From Thioclava indica (GTDB lineage Bacteria > Pseudomonadota > Alphaproteobacteria > Rhodobacterales > Rhodobacteraceae), in assembly GCF_000714545.1 (NCBI RefSeq), contig NZ_AUNB01000022.1, forward strand, positions 1-49,957: a DNA stretch of 49,957 nucleotides, read 5' to 3'. The notes beneath the pieces were generated by a model. The model saw only the letters and a program-made list of their open reading frames with translations. It was not told the DNA's origin and did no database searches. This document shows positions 18,537 to 27,357 of the stretch, in pieces (position 1 is the stretch's first letter; each line of letters starts with the position of its first letter). A program made the translations under genes and the position numbers.

Positions 18537-20339
18537 ATGGAGCTTAACAACAAAATCAAATCTTGGCCCGAGGCTGCTGCGCGCTTGATTGCCGTTGCCG
18601 CCGGGCGTGAGCCTGCCGACCTTGTGATCAAGGGCGGCAAATGGGTGAATGTGCATTCGCGTGAGGTGCTTGAGGGCTACGATATTGCCGTCGCCGAGGG
18701 GCGCTTTGCCGCCATCGCACCGGATCTGTCATCTGCCATCGGACCCGACACCGAGGTGATCGAGGCAAACGGGCGCTACATGGTGCCGGGCCTGTGCGAT
18801 GCGCATATGCATATCGAATCTGGCATGCTGACACCGGCAGAATTTGCCGCCGCCGTGATCCCGCATGGCACGACGAGCATGTTCACCGACCCCCATGAGA
18901 TCGCCAATGTGCTCGGCCTTGAGGGCGTCAGGATGATGCATGACGAGGCGCTGATGCAGCCCGTCAATATCTTTACCCAGATGCCGTCCTGCGCGCCCTC
19001 GGCCCCGGGGTTAGAGACGACGGGTTTCGAAATCACCCCCGAGGATGTCGCCGCCGCGATGCAATGGCCCGGTATCGTGGGCTTGGGCGAGATGATGAAT
19101 TTCCCCGGCGTGGTGGCGGGCGATCCCAAGATGCTGGCCGAGATCGCCGCGACGCAGAACTCCGGTAAAACGGTGGGCGGGCATTACGCCTCGCCCGATT
19201 TGGGGGCGGCGTTTCGTGCCTATGTCGCGGGCGGTCCGGCGGATGATCACGAAGGCACCTGCGAGGCCGATGCGATTGCACGGGTGCGTCAGGGGATGCG
19301 CTCGATGATGCGGCTGGGCTCGGCGTGGTATGACGTGGAAACGCAGATCACGGCAGTCACTGAAAAGGGGCTTGATCCGCGCAACTTCATCCTTTGCACC
19401 GACGATTGTCATTCCGGCACGCTGGTGCATGACGGGCATATGAACCGCGTGTTTCGTCATGCGGTCGATTGCGGGGCCGAGCCGCTGGTCGCGCTGCAAA
19501 TGTGCACGATCAACACCGCCACCCATTTCGGGCTAGAGCGGGAACTCGGTAGCATCACGCCGGGTCGGCGCGCCGATCTAATCCTGACCTCGGATCTGGC
19601 AACCCTGCCGGTCGAGCATGTGATCGCGCGCGGTAAAACGGTGGCGAAAGATGGCAAGTTGCTGGTGGAGTGTCCGCATTATGACTGGCCCGACAGCGCG
19701 CGCAACACGGTGCATCTGGGCAAAACGCTGACCGCCAGCGATTTCGAGATCACCGCCCCCGAAGGCGCGAACTCTGTCACCGCCCGCGTGATCGGGGTGG
19801 TGGAAAACCAAGCCCCCACGAAGGCGCTGACGGCAGAGCTGGATGTGACGGACGGCCTGGCCCAGCCCGATGCCGCCAAAGACATTGCCCAGATCGCGCT
19901 GGTCGAGCGCCACCAAGGCACCGGCGGCGTGACCAACGGGTTCGTCTCGGGCTTTGGCTATAAGGGTCGCATGGCGATGGGGTCGACCGTCGCACATGAC
20001 AGCCACCACATGATCGTCGTGGGCACCGACCGCGAGATGATGGCCGCCTGCGCCAACGCTTTGGGCGAGATGGGCGGTGGCATTTCGGTCTGGAAAGACG
20101 GCGCCGAAATCGCCGCCGTGCCGCTGCCAATCGCGGGGCTGATGTCGGATGACCCAGCCGCCACCGTGGCCGAGCGCGCCGGAAAAATGGTGCAGGCAAT
20201 GGCCGATTGCGGCTGCACCCTGAACAACGCTTACATGCAACATTCGCTGCTCGCGCTTGTCGTGATCCCCGAAATCCGAATCTCGGATCTGGGACTGGTC
20301 GACGTGACGCGCTTTGAACTAACGGAACTCTTTACATGA
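18537..20339 (+). CDS. ade: Adenine deaminase
   Basis: Deaminates adenine to hypoxanthine and ammonia. About 600 residues, the usual size of the AdeC/Ade amidohydrolase type. Metal-binding motifs are DAHMHIESGML near residue 80, GGHYASPDL and CTDDCHSGTLVHDGH; the C-terminal half carries FVSGFGYKGRMAMGSTVAHDSHH. The start could be 18537 or the ATG at 18522; neither has a strong ribosome-binding site. Its stop overlaps the amn start by ATGA, so supply of adenine by AMP nucleosidase and its deamination are made together. Confidence 0.96.
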   Translation: MELNNKIKSWPEAAARLIAVAAGREPADLVIKGGKWVNVHSREVLEGYDIAVAEGRFAAIAPDLSSAIGPDTEVIEANGRYMVPGLCDAHMHIESGMLTPAEFAAAVIPHGTTSMFTDPHEIANVLGLEGVRMMHDEALMQPVNIFTQMPSCAPSAPGLETTGFEITPEDVAAAMQWPGIVGLGEMMNFPGVVAGDPKMLAEIAATQNSGKTVGGHYASPDLGAAFRAYVAGGPADDHEGTCEADAIARVRQGMRSMMRLGSAWYDVETQITAVTEKGLDPRNFILCTDDCHSGTLVHDGHMNRVFRHAVDCGAEPLVALQMCTINTATHFGLERELGSITPGRRADLILTSDLATLPVEHVIARGKTVAKDGKLLVECPHYDWPDSARNTVHLGKTLTASDFEITAPEGANSVTARVIGVVENQAPTKALTAELDVTDGLAQPDAAKDIAQIALVERHQGTGGVTNGFVSGFGYKGRMAMGSTVAHDSHHMIVVGTDREMMAACANALGEMGGGISVWKDGAEIAAVPLPIAGLMSDDPAATVAERAGKMVQAMADCGCTLNNAYMQHSLLALVVIPEIRISDLGLVDVTRFELTELFT

Positions 20340-21811
20340 ATGAACCCCTGACGACACTCAGCCCGGACGCGCGCGATCCAGAGCAATTCACCGATGCGGC
20401 GGCAGCCGTGAAGCGCCTTGAAGACCTGTATGAAGAGGCCACTGCCTTTTTGCTGGAGAAGTTTAACGACACGCTGGAATCCGGACGCGCAACGGCCCGC
20501 TTTCGCGCCTTCTATCCCGAAGTGCGTATTACCGTGCCCTCGCATGTCAAAAGCGACAATCGGCTGAGCTTTGGCCATGTCGCGGTGCCCGGCGTCTATA
20601 CCGCGACGCTGACCCGGCCTGATTTGTTTCGCAATTATCTGACTCAGCAACTGGGTCTGCTGATGCGCAATCATGGCGTGCCGGTGCAAGTTGGGCCTTC
20701 AAATACGCCGATGCCGGTGCATTTCGCCGTCGCCGCGCATCCCGATGTGACCGTGCCCCAAGAAGGGGTGTTGGATTTCAGCCTGCGCGATGTGTTCGAC
20801 GTGCCCGATCTGGCCTCGATGAACGATGATATCGTGAATGGCATGGCCGACCCGAACCCCGATGGCTCGGGGCATCTAGCACCGTTCACTGCCCAGCGCG
20901 TGGATTATTCGCTGGCCCGGCTGTCGCATTACACCGCCACCCATGCCGAGCATTTCCAGAACCACGTTCTGTTCACCAACTACCAGTTTTACGTTGATGA
21001 GTTCGAGGATGTCGCCCGTCAAATGCTGGCCGATCCGAAATCGGGCTATTCCAGTTTTGTCGCACCCGGCAATCAGGAAATCACCGACCCGCAAGACCAG
21101 ATCCCGGGCCTCGCGAAGCTGCCGCAAATGCCAACCTACCACCTCAAGCGGCCCGATGGGCAGGGGATCACGCTGGTCAATATCGGCGTTGGCCCGTCCA
21201 ATGCCAAAACCGCAACCGATCATATCGCGGTGCTGCGCCCGCATGCTTGGCTGATGGTCGGGCACTGCGCGGGCTTGCGCAATTCCCAAAGCTTGGGCGA
21301 TTTCGTGCTGGCCCATGCCTATCTGCGCGAAGATCACGTGCTGGACGACGACCTGCCCGTTTGGGTGCCGATCCCGGCTTTGGCCGAGGTGCAAGTCGCG
21401 CTGCAAGAGGCCGTGGCCGAAGTAACAAAGCTGGAGGGCTATGATCTGAAAAAGATCATGCGCACCGGCACTGTGGCCACCATCGACAACCGCAACTGGG
21501 AGCTGCGCGATCAATCCGGTCCGGTGCATCGTCTGAGCCAGTCGCGCGCCATCGCGCTGGACATGGAAAGCGCGACGATCGCGGCAAACGGGTTTCGTTT
21601 TCGCGTTCCCTACGGCACGCTGCTGTGCGTTTCCGACAAACCGCTGCATGGCGAATTGAAGCTGCCCGGCATGGCGACCGAGTTCTATCGCTCGCAAGTG
21701 TCCAACCATCTGTTGATCGGCATCCGGGCGATGGAAAAGCTGCGCCAAATGCCCCTTGAGCGCATTCACAGTCGCAAATTGCGAAGTTTTGAGGAAACCG
21801 CCTTCCTGTAA
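20336..21811 (+). CDS. amn: AMP nucleosidase
   Basis: Hydrolyses AMP to adenine and ribose 5-phosphate. 491 residues, normal for Amn: an N-terminal regulatory domain (to about residue 170) precedes a nucleoside-phosphorylase-like catalytic domain with VGHCAGLRNSQSLGDFVLAHAY, LDMESATIAANGFRFRVPYGTLLCVSDKPLHGE and the C-terminal MPLERIHSRKLRSFEETAFL. It is translationally coupled to ade. Together they convert AMP to hypoxanthine in two steps, a purine salvage/energy-charge route distinct from AMP deaminase. Confidence 0.96.
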   Translation: MNEPLTTLSPDARDPEQFTDAAAAVKRLEDLYEEATAFLLEKFNDTLESGRATARFRAFYPEVRITVPSHVKSDNRLSFGHVAVPGVYTATLTRPDLFRNYLTQQLGLLMRNHGVPVQVGPSNTPMPVHFAVAAHPDVTVPQEGVLDFSLRDVFDVPDLASMNDDIVNGMADPNPDGSGHLAPFTAQRVDYSLARLSHYTATHAEHFQNHVLFTNYQFYVDEFEDVARQMLADPKSGYSSFVAPGNQEITDPQDQIPGLAKLPQMPTYHLKRPDGQGITLVNIGVGPSNAKTATDHIAVLRPHAWLMVGHCAGLRNSQSLGDFVLAHAYLREDHVLDDDLPVWVPIPALAEVQVALQEAVAEVTKLEGYDLKKIMRTGTVATIDNRNWELRDQSGPVHRLSQSRAIALDMESATIAANGFRFRVPYGTLLCVSDKPLHGELKLPGMATEFYRSQVSNHLLIGIRAMEKLRQMPLERIHSRKLRSFEETAFL

Positions 21812-21942
21812 CGCAGGAAAATCCATGAAATAAGGCGAAAAGGTCTTGCCTTGCTGACTGAAAACGTGTCGAACATTGCCGACCAACCGCGTGATGCGGA
21901 CGAAATTGACCCCGGCCAAGCGGGGCGAAGAGAGGATTGAAT

Positions 21943-22230
21943 ATGTCGAAACCGATGACCAAGACCCAGCTTGTGGCTGCACTCGCCGAAGCAATGGACG
22001 CCGACAAGAAAACCGCGTCGGCCGCGCTGGACGCAATGACCGACGTGATCACGAAAGAAGTCGCAGCAGGCGGCGCCGTGACGCTTCCGGGCATTGGCAA
22101 AGTCTACTGCCGCGAGCGTCCCGAGCGTATGGTGCGCAACCCCGCCACCGGTGAGCAAATGCAAAAGCCCGCCGACAAGCAAGTCAAGGTTACCGTGGCC
22201 AAAGCGCTTAAAGACAGCGTCAACGCCTGA
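21943..22230 (+). CDS. HU family DNA-binding protein
   Basis: A 95-residue histone-like protein: MSKPMTKTQLVAALAEAM, the dimerisation helices with DAMTDVI, the core VTLPGIGKVYCRERPERMVRNPATGEQM and a C-terminal KVTVAKALKDSVN. HU bends and compacts DNA non-specifically. The proline-containing DNA arm (RNPATGEQM) is intact. AGAGG lies 8 nt before the ATG; an in-frame TTG two codons earlier is less likely. A single gene with its own terminator. Confidence 0.95.
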   Translation: MSKPMTKTQLVAALAEAMDADKKTASAALDAMTDVITKEVAAGGAVTLPGIGKVYCRERPERMVRNPATGEQMQKPADKQVKVTVAKALKDSVNA

Positions 22231-22264
22231 TCCCCTCTCGCTTGACGAGGGACACACGACAGAC

Positions 22265-22299
22265 AGGGCCGCTCGCGCAATGACGCAGGCGGCCCTTTT
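22265..22299 (+). terminator. HU gene terminator
   Basis: AGGGCCGC (22265-22272) pairs with GCGGCCCT (22289-22296), 16-nt loop, followed by TTTTC. Rho-independent terminator 35 nt after the HU stop. Confidence 0.8.
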
Positions 22300-22328
22300 C
22301 ATTTCCGGCATCACGCTTTGGGGGACGT

Positions 22329-23204
22329 ATGGATCTGCGCGCAATTGGAATGGGGCTGGCCTTTGCCCTGATGTGGTCGTCGGCGTTCACATCGACCCAT
22401 ATCATTGTGGCTCAAGCACCGCCCCTTGCCTCGCTGTCGTTCCGCTTTCTGATCTCGGGTGTGCTGGGCATCGTGCTGGCCCTTGCGCTGGGACAAAGCT
22501 GGCGGCTAAGCCGGGCCCAATGGCGCGCCACAATCCTGTTCGGGATCTGCCAGAACGCGCTGTATCTGGGCTTTAACTGGGTCGCGATGACGACGGTTGC
22601 GGCCTCGGTTGCCGCGATCATCGCCTCGACGATGCCGCTGATCGTAGGCGCATTGGGCTGGATCGTCTTCCGCGAGCGTCTCTCGCCCTTGGGGCTATTC
22701 GGGCTGATCGCGGGGTTTGCAGGCGTCGCGATTATCATGGGCGCGCGGCTGCAAGGCGGGGTTGACCCGCATGGGCTGATGCTGTGTGTGTTCGGTGCGC
22801 TGGCCCTTGCGGTGGCGACGCTGACCGTGCGCGGGGCGAGTTCCGGCGGGGGCGGTGTGTTGATGGTTGTGGGCTTGCAGATGTTGATCGGCGCTGCGGT
22901 GTTGGCCGTGGCCTCGGGGCTGGCCGAGACGATCTCGGTCGATGTTACGCCCAAGCTTGCGACCGCTTTTATCTACACGATCCTAGTGCCGGGGCTTGCC
23001 GCGACCTGGATCTGGTTTCAACTGGTCGGGCGGATCGGTGCGGTGCGTGCGGCGACCTTCCACTTCCTCACGCCGGTCTTTGGCGTGGCGATTGCGGCGG
23101 TCGTTCTGGGGGAGTCACTGGACTGGCATGACGCGCTGGGTGTGGCGGTGATCGCCGGGGGTATTCTGGCTGTGCAGCTTTCCAAACAAAAGGTGGTGCG
23201 ATGA
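22329..23204 (+). CDS. EamA/DMT family transporter
   Basis: A 291-residue inner-membrane protein with about ten hydrophobic segments arranged as two EamA halves (first half to about residue 140, second beginning FGALALAVATLTVRG). The typical GERLSPLGLFG-like turn appears as FRERLSPLGLFGLIAGFAGV. Drug/metabolite transporters export amino acids, nucleosides or small solutes; the substrate cannot be told here. GGGGGA precedes the ATG. Overlaps nnrU by ATGA. Confidence 0.93.
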   Translation: MDLRAIGMGLAFALMWSSAFTSTHIIVAQAPPLASLSFRFLISGVLGIVLALALGQSWRLSRAQWRATILFGICQNALYLGFNWVAMTTVAASVAAIIASTMPLIVGALGWIVFRERLSPLGLFGLIAGFAGVAIIMGARLQGGVDPHGLMLCVFGALALAVATLTVRGASSGGGGVLMVVGLQMLIGAAVLAVASGLAETISVDVTPKLATAFIYTILVPGLAATWIWFQLVGRIGAVRAATFHFLTPVFGVAIAAVVLGESLDWHDALGVAVIAGGILAVQLSKQKVVR

Positions 23205-23887
23205 ACGGCTGGGGTGAATTTATACTAGCGGGTTTTGCGTTTCTCGCCTCGCATGCGATCCCGTCGATGCCGCGCCTCAAGGGTGCATTGGTCGCATCTC
23301 TGGGTGCGCGCGGCTGGACGATTGCGTTTTCCACACTCTCCACCGTGCTGCTGTTCTGGCTGATCTTTGCTGCCGGACGCGCACCCTATGTCGAACTGTG
23401 GCCGCAAGACACGTGGGCGCGCTGGCTGGTCAATTTCGCGATGCCTTTGGCGATTTTGCTGGGCAGTTACGGGGTGGGTGCGCCCAATCCCTTCGCCTTT
23501 GAAGGGCGCGCCAGCGGGTTTGATCCCGCCCGTCCCGGCGTCGCAGGGCTGACCCGCCAGCCGCTGCTTTGGGCGATCCTGCTTTGGGCGGGCGCACATC
23601 TGATTGCCAATGGCGATCTCGCCCATGTTATCTTGTTCGGAGCGTTCACGCTGTTCACCGGCGCAGGGATGCGCGCGCTTGAGGCCCGCAAGCGCCGTGT
23701 CTGGGGTGCCCGCGAATGGCAACGCCTCAGCGCGCACACCGCGTTGATCCCCTTCGCCGCGCTGCTGTCCGGGCGCTGGCGGCCCAAAGCCCTGCCCTCG
23801 CCGCTGCGCCTGATCGTGGCGGTGGTGGTGTGGGGCGCGCTCTATTACCTGCACGCCCCCGTCATCGGTGTCAGCCCGCAGCCCTAG
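23201..23887 (+). CDS. NnrU family membrane protein
   Basis: A 228-residue membrane protein with about six hydrophobic segments and the NnrU/isoprenoid-methyltransferase-like features SHAIPSMPRLKGAL, YGVGAPNPF, RQPLLWAILLWAGAHLIANGDLAHVILFG. NnrU was named from Rhodobacter sphaeroides denitrification regulation, but relatives occur widely and no nitrate-respiration genes are present here, so the role is open. Coupled to the EamA transporter upstream. Its stop shares the bases CTAG with the convergent lytic transglycosylase gene. Confidence 0.9.
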   Translation: MNGWGEFILAGFAFLASHAIPSMPRLKGALVASLGARGWTIAFSTLSTVLLFWLIFAAGRAPYVELWPQDTWARWLVNFAMPLAILLGSYGVGAPNPFAFEGRASGFDPARPGVAGLTRQPLLWAILLWAGAHLIANGDLAHVILFGAFTLFTGAGMRALEARKRRVWGAREWQRLSAHTALIPFAALLSGRWRPKALPSPLRLIVAVVVWGALYYLHAPVIGVSPQP

Positions 23888-25152
23888 CGCAGGGTCTGCA
23901 ACAGCTCCACGGTGGCATAGCCATCGGGCGCAAGCCCCTTGGCCTTCTGATAGGCTACGATCGCCTTGGCGGTGTTCGGCCCGATCTTGCCATCGGTGCC
24001 ATCGGTATCATAGCCCGCCGCCGTCAGCCGTTCCTGCAGCTCGATCTTCTGCGGCGCGCTCAACGGCTTGCCGGTGCGCGGCCAGTCCCGCACAAACGGC
24101 CCCTTGCCCTTGATGCGATCCGCCAGATGCCCAACGCCGATCACATAGCTGTCGGCGGCGTTGTAACGCGAGATCGCCCGGAAATTCCCGAAGATCATGA
24201 AGGCAGGCCCTTTCGCCCCCGCAGGCACGAGGATCGAGGCGGCACCGTAATTCGCAATCGATCCGCCCGTCGCCGAGCGCACGCCCATTGCGGCCCATTG
24301 CGCAGGCGACTTTTTGGTGCCCTTGCCGGTCAGCCCGTAGTTGAAGCCCGAGGGCAAGATGACCTCAACGCCCCAAGGCTGCCCCTTCGACCAGCCCGAG
24401 CGTGCCAAGTAAGCCGCAGTTGACGCCAGCGCATCGGTCGGGTCATTCGACCAGATGTCACGCTTGCCATCGCCGGTGAAATCAACGGCATAAATCTCAT
24501 ACGAGGTCGGGATGAACTGCGTATGACCCATCGCACCGGCCCAAGATCCGGTCATGTGGCGTTCATCGACATCGCCCGACTGGATGATCTTGAGCGCGGC
24601 AATCAGCTGCTTGGCAAAGAACTCACCGCGCCGCCCGTCATACGCCAGCGTGGCCAGCGCGGGGATGACTGCGGTGGTGCCACGATGGGCGCCATAGCGG
24701 CTTTCCATGCCCCAGATCGCGACGACGACCTCTTTATCGACGCCGTATTTCTTTTCGATGGCGTTCAACTGCGAGCCATATTGACTTAGCATCTGTTTGC
24801 CGTTTGCGACCCGCTCAGGCGAAACGGCGCTATCAAGGTAATCCCAGATCGACTTGGTGAATTCCGATTGGTAGCGGTCGCGCTCAATCACCTTGGGATT
24901 ATAGCGCACATCTGCCATCGCGCGGTTCCACGTCGCCTCGCTGATACCATTCGCCATCGCGCGCGATTTGAACCCGCGAAGCCACGCCTCAAAGCGCGCC
25001 TCGGTCGCGGGATCGGTGGCGGGGATCGCATCAGCCACGGGCGTTGCCCCTTTGGCCATCGGTCGCGGCGAGGATTCGGGCGGGCCTGCGCAGGCCGCCA
25101 GCCCGGAAAACGCCACGAAACTCAGAGGGATAAGATAGGAAAGGTTTGCCAT
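23884..25152 (-). CDS. Lytic murein transglycosylase (MltB-type) lipoprotein
   Basis: A 422-residue lipoprotein (lipobox GLAACA near residue 21). The SLT_2 catalytic domain spans roughly 50-340: the catalytic glutamate is in VVAIWGMESRYG and later motifs are GSWAGAMGHTQFIPTSYEIYAVDFTGDG and RSGWSKGQPWGVEV. A C-terminal peptidoglycan-binding domain follows (LQERLTAAGYDTDGTDGKIGPNTAKAIVAYQ). It cleaves glycan strands to 1,6-anhydro products. Downstream of dapD and a small unknown gene on the same strand, after an 81-bp gap. Confidence 0.95.
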   Translation of the reverse strand: MANLSYLIPLSFVAFSGLAACAGPPESSPRPMAKGATPVADAIPATDPATEARFEAWLRGFKSRAMANGISEATWNRAMADVRYNPKVIERDRYQSEFTKSIWDYLDSAVSPERVANGKQMLSQYGSQLNAIEKKYGVDKEVVVAIWGMESRYGAHRGTTAVIPALATLAYDGRRGEFFAKQLIAALKIIQSGDVDERHMTGSWAGAMGHTQFIPTSYEIYAVDFTGDGKRDIWSNDPTDALASTAAYLARSGWSKGQPWGVEVILPSGFNYGLTGKGTKKSPAQWAAMGVRSATGGSIANYGAASILVPAGAKGPAFMIFGNFRAISRYNAADSYVIGVGHLADRIKGKGPFVRDWPRTGKPLSAPQKIELQERLTAAGYDTDGTDGKIGPNTAKAIVAYQKAKGLAPDGYATVELLQTLR

Positions 25153-25233
25153 GTTCTGCCCGAATGTTTGCCATTTCGAAGCAGTCTAACAGGCGCAGGG
25201 CGCGTTTCAACGGAACTCGTCGCGCCGGGCGGT

Positions 25234-25599
25234 TTATTGCAAAGGCTTTTTCTCATCGCCGTAATAAGGTGTCATCTGCGCGACGATCACCGAGTTTTCG
25301 GCCAAAGCGCGATCCATCAATTCGCGTTCCTCATCGGGAATCTCATGGCCCTGCTCTTCGCGCTCGGCAATCGTGCCGTAGCCCGTCACATCCAGCGGCG
25401 CCAGATCGGCCTGCTTGAGGATCGCCACGGTCTCGCGCACCGCCTCGGCCTCATCCACGCCACTCGCATAGCATAGCAACCCCGCGCCAGACGCGCCCTT
25501 GGGCAAGCCATCATTGGGCGCGCGGCCGACCTCGACCAGCAGGGTATAAACCTGCTGGCGTGAGGGTTTCTTGGCGGGTTTTTCCGACTTATCGGTCAT
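25234..25599 (-). CDS. Small conserved protein of unknown function
   Basis: A 121-residue, acidic, soluble protein with a lysine-rich N-terminus ([16 protein letters not shown]). I do not recognise a named domain. Visible features: YTLLVEVGRAPNDGLPKGASGAGLLCYASGVDEAEAVRETVAIL, then an acidic helix EREEQGHEIPDEERELMDRAL. The middle part looks like a compact alpha/beta unit with a binding-protein-like beta-alpha-beta rhythm. The start overlaps the dapD stop by one base (TGATG), so it is co-translated with dapD; this context hints at, but does not show, a link to lysine or diaminopimelate metabolism. Confidence 0.8.
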   Translation of the reverse strand: MTDKSEKPAKKPSRQQVYTLLVEVGRAPNDGLPKGASGAGLLCYASGVDEAEAVRETVAILKQADLAPLDVTGYGTIAEREEQGHEIPDEERELMDRALAENSVIVAQMTPYYGDEKKPLQ

Positions 25600-26426
25600 C
25601 AGTCACGCAGCAGATCATTGATGCCGGTTTTCGAACGGGTCTGGGCATCAACGCGCTTCACGATCACCGCGCAATACAGGTTGATCCCGTTTTTCGACGG
25701 CATCGTGCCCGACACGACCACCGAATAGGGCGGCACTTCGCCATAGGTCACATTGCCGGTTTCGCGATCCACGATCTTGGTCGACTGGCCAATATACACG
25801 CCCATGCCCAGAACCGAGCCCTCGCGGATGATGCAGCCTTCGACCACTTCCGAACGCGCGCCGATAAAGCAGTTATCCTCGATGATCGTGGGGCCGGCCT
25901 GCATCGGCTCCAACACGCCGCCGATGCCAACGCCGCCCGAGAGGTGCACGTTCTTACCGATCTGCGCGCAGGATCCGACCGTCACCCAAGTATCCACCAT
26001 CGTGCCGGTATCGACATAAGCGCCAAGGTTAACGAAAGACGGCATCAGCACCGCGCCCGGCGCGATATAGGCCGAGCGGCGCACGACCGCGTTGGGCACC
26101 GCGCGGAAGCCCGCAGACTTCCACTGGCTTTCGTCCCAACCGGCGAATTTGCTGTCGACCTTGTCATACCAGCTGCTGCCCTGCGGGCCGCCCGACTGCA
26201 TTTCCATGTCTTTCAGACGAAAGCCCAGCAGAACCGCCTTTTTCGCCCATTGATTGACATGCCAATTGCCGTCTTCCTGCTTTTCAGCGACACGCAACTC
26301 GCCGCTATCCAGCGCGTTCAGCGTGTCTTCAATCGCGTCGCGCGTCGCGCCTTTGGTCGTGGGCGTGATTGTGTCGCGGGCTTCCCAAGCGGCTTCGATA
26401 GCCGTTTCCAGCGCGGCGTTGGACAT
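25599..26426 (-). CDS. dapD: Tetrahydrodipicolinate N-succinyltransferase
   Basis: Transfers succinyl from succinyl-CoA to tetrahydrodipicolinate in the succinylase branch of lysine and meso-diaminopimelate synthesis. 275 residues, the family norm. The helical N-terminal domain is followed by a left-handed beta-helix of hexapeptide repeats ([47 protein letters not shown]) and a C-terminal strand region ending in LLRD. Divergent from the LOG-family gene, and first gene of a unit with the small unknown gene and probably the lytic transglycosylase. Confidence 0.97.
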   Translation of the reverse strand: MSNAALETAIEAAWEARDTITPTTKGATRDAIEDTLNALDSGELRVAEKQEDGNWHVNQWAKKAVLLGFRLKDMEMQSGGPQGSSWYDKVDSKFAGWDESQWKSAGFRAVPNAVVRRSAYIAPGAVLMPSFVNLGAYVDTGTMVDTWVTVGSCAQIGKNVHLSGGVGIGGVLEPMQAGPTIIEDNCFIGARSEVVEGCIIREGSVLGMGVYIGQSTKIVDRETGNVTYGEVPPYSVVVSGTMPSKNGINLYCAVIVKRVDAQTRSKTGINDLLRD

Positions 26427-26508
26427 GTCGGTCTTCCTCTTTCAGGTGGCCTTTATCGAGATCACGCTATAGTTGGTCAAAGCCCAACGCGCAATGAGCA
26501 GGACACCC

Positions 26509-27333
26509 ATGAAAGACGATCCGACGCACCCGTTCCGCCGCTCGCATGAAGATGCGAAGACCGCCAAAAGCATCCCCGACACCCCCCAGACCCGCGCACC
26601 CGCCTATCGGCTGGCCTATACGGATGTCGATTTCATGATGCGCGAAGAGTTGCGCCCCGTGCGTTTGCAGCTTGAACTGCTCAAACCGCAATTGATCATG
26701 GACGAGCGCGGCATCGAATCGACCATCGTGATGTTTGGCGGCGCACGCATTCCCGCGCCCGCAAACAAGGACAGCGCCAAGACGCCCTATCTCGCCGAGC
26801 TGTCGCATTACTACGAAGAGGCGCGGCTTTTCGCCAAGGCGATGACCCAGCGCTCGATGCAGGAATATGGCCGGGAATTCGTGATCTGCACCGGCGGCGG
26901 CCCCGGCGTGATGGAGGCGGGCAATCGCGGCGCTCATGAGGCGGGTGGCCAGTCCATCGGGCTTAACATTGTGCTGCCCCACGAACAGGCCCCCAATGAG
27001 TTCGTGACTCCCGATCTATCCTTCAACTTCCACTATTTCGCGATCCGCAAGATGCATTTCCTGATGCGCGCCAAGGCGATCTGCGTCTTTCCGGGCGGTT
27101 TCGGCACGCTGGACGAAATGTTCGAGGCGCTGACACTGATCCAGACGAAGCGGATGGCGAAGATCCCCTTCATCCTGTTTGGTCGTGACTTTTGGTGCGA
27201 GATCATCAACTGGGAGCGGTTGAAAGAGGCAGGCACGATCTCGCCCGAAGATCTGGACCTGGTGAGCTTTGTCGAAACCGCCGAGGAAGCCGTGGCTGTG
27301 ATCGACGGTTGGGATTACGAAAACTGCTCCTGA
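26509..27333 (+). CDS. LOG family protein (TIGR00730-like)
   Basis: A 274-residue Rossmann-fold protein with the LOG signature CTGGGPGVMEAGNRGA and FPGGFGTLDEMFE (PGGxGTxxE), plus an N-terminal extension of about 75 residues. LOG proteins in plants and some bacteria release active cytokinin bases from nucleotide precursors; longer bacterial forms act as nucleotide 5'-monophosphate nucleosidases. Which applies here is unknown. I chose the ATG at 26509 for the CAGGA stretch ahead of it; in-frame starts at 26494 and 26473 have no such site. Convergent with rlmN through a shared hairpin. Confidence 0.87.
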   Translation: MKDDPTHPFRRSHEDAKTAKSIPDTPQTRAPAYRLAYTDVDFMMREELRPVRLQLELLKPQLIMDERGIESTIVMFGGARIPAPANKDSAKTPYLAELSHYYEEARLFAKAMTQRSMQEYGREFVICTGGGPGVMEAGNRGAHEAGGQSIGLNIVLPHEQAPNEFVTPDLSFNFHYFAIRKMHFLMRAKAICVFPGGFGTLDEMFEALTLIQTKRMAKIPFILFGRDFWCEIINWERLKEAGTISPEDLDLVSFVETAEEAVAVIDGWDYENCS

Positions 27334-27357
27334 GGCGGGGGCTTATAGCCCCGCCTC
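27332..27357. terminator. Hairpin shared by two convergent genes
   Basis: Perfect 9-bp stem GAGGCGGGG / CCCCGCCTC (27332-27340 and 27349-27357) with an 8-nt loop. Both stop codons, TGA of the LOG gene (27331-27333) and TAA of rlmN (27343-27345 on the minus strand), lie in it. No T-run on either side, so it may protect 3' ends or act with Rho. Confidence 0.5.
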
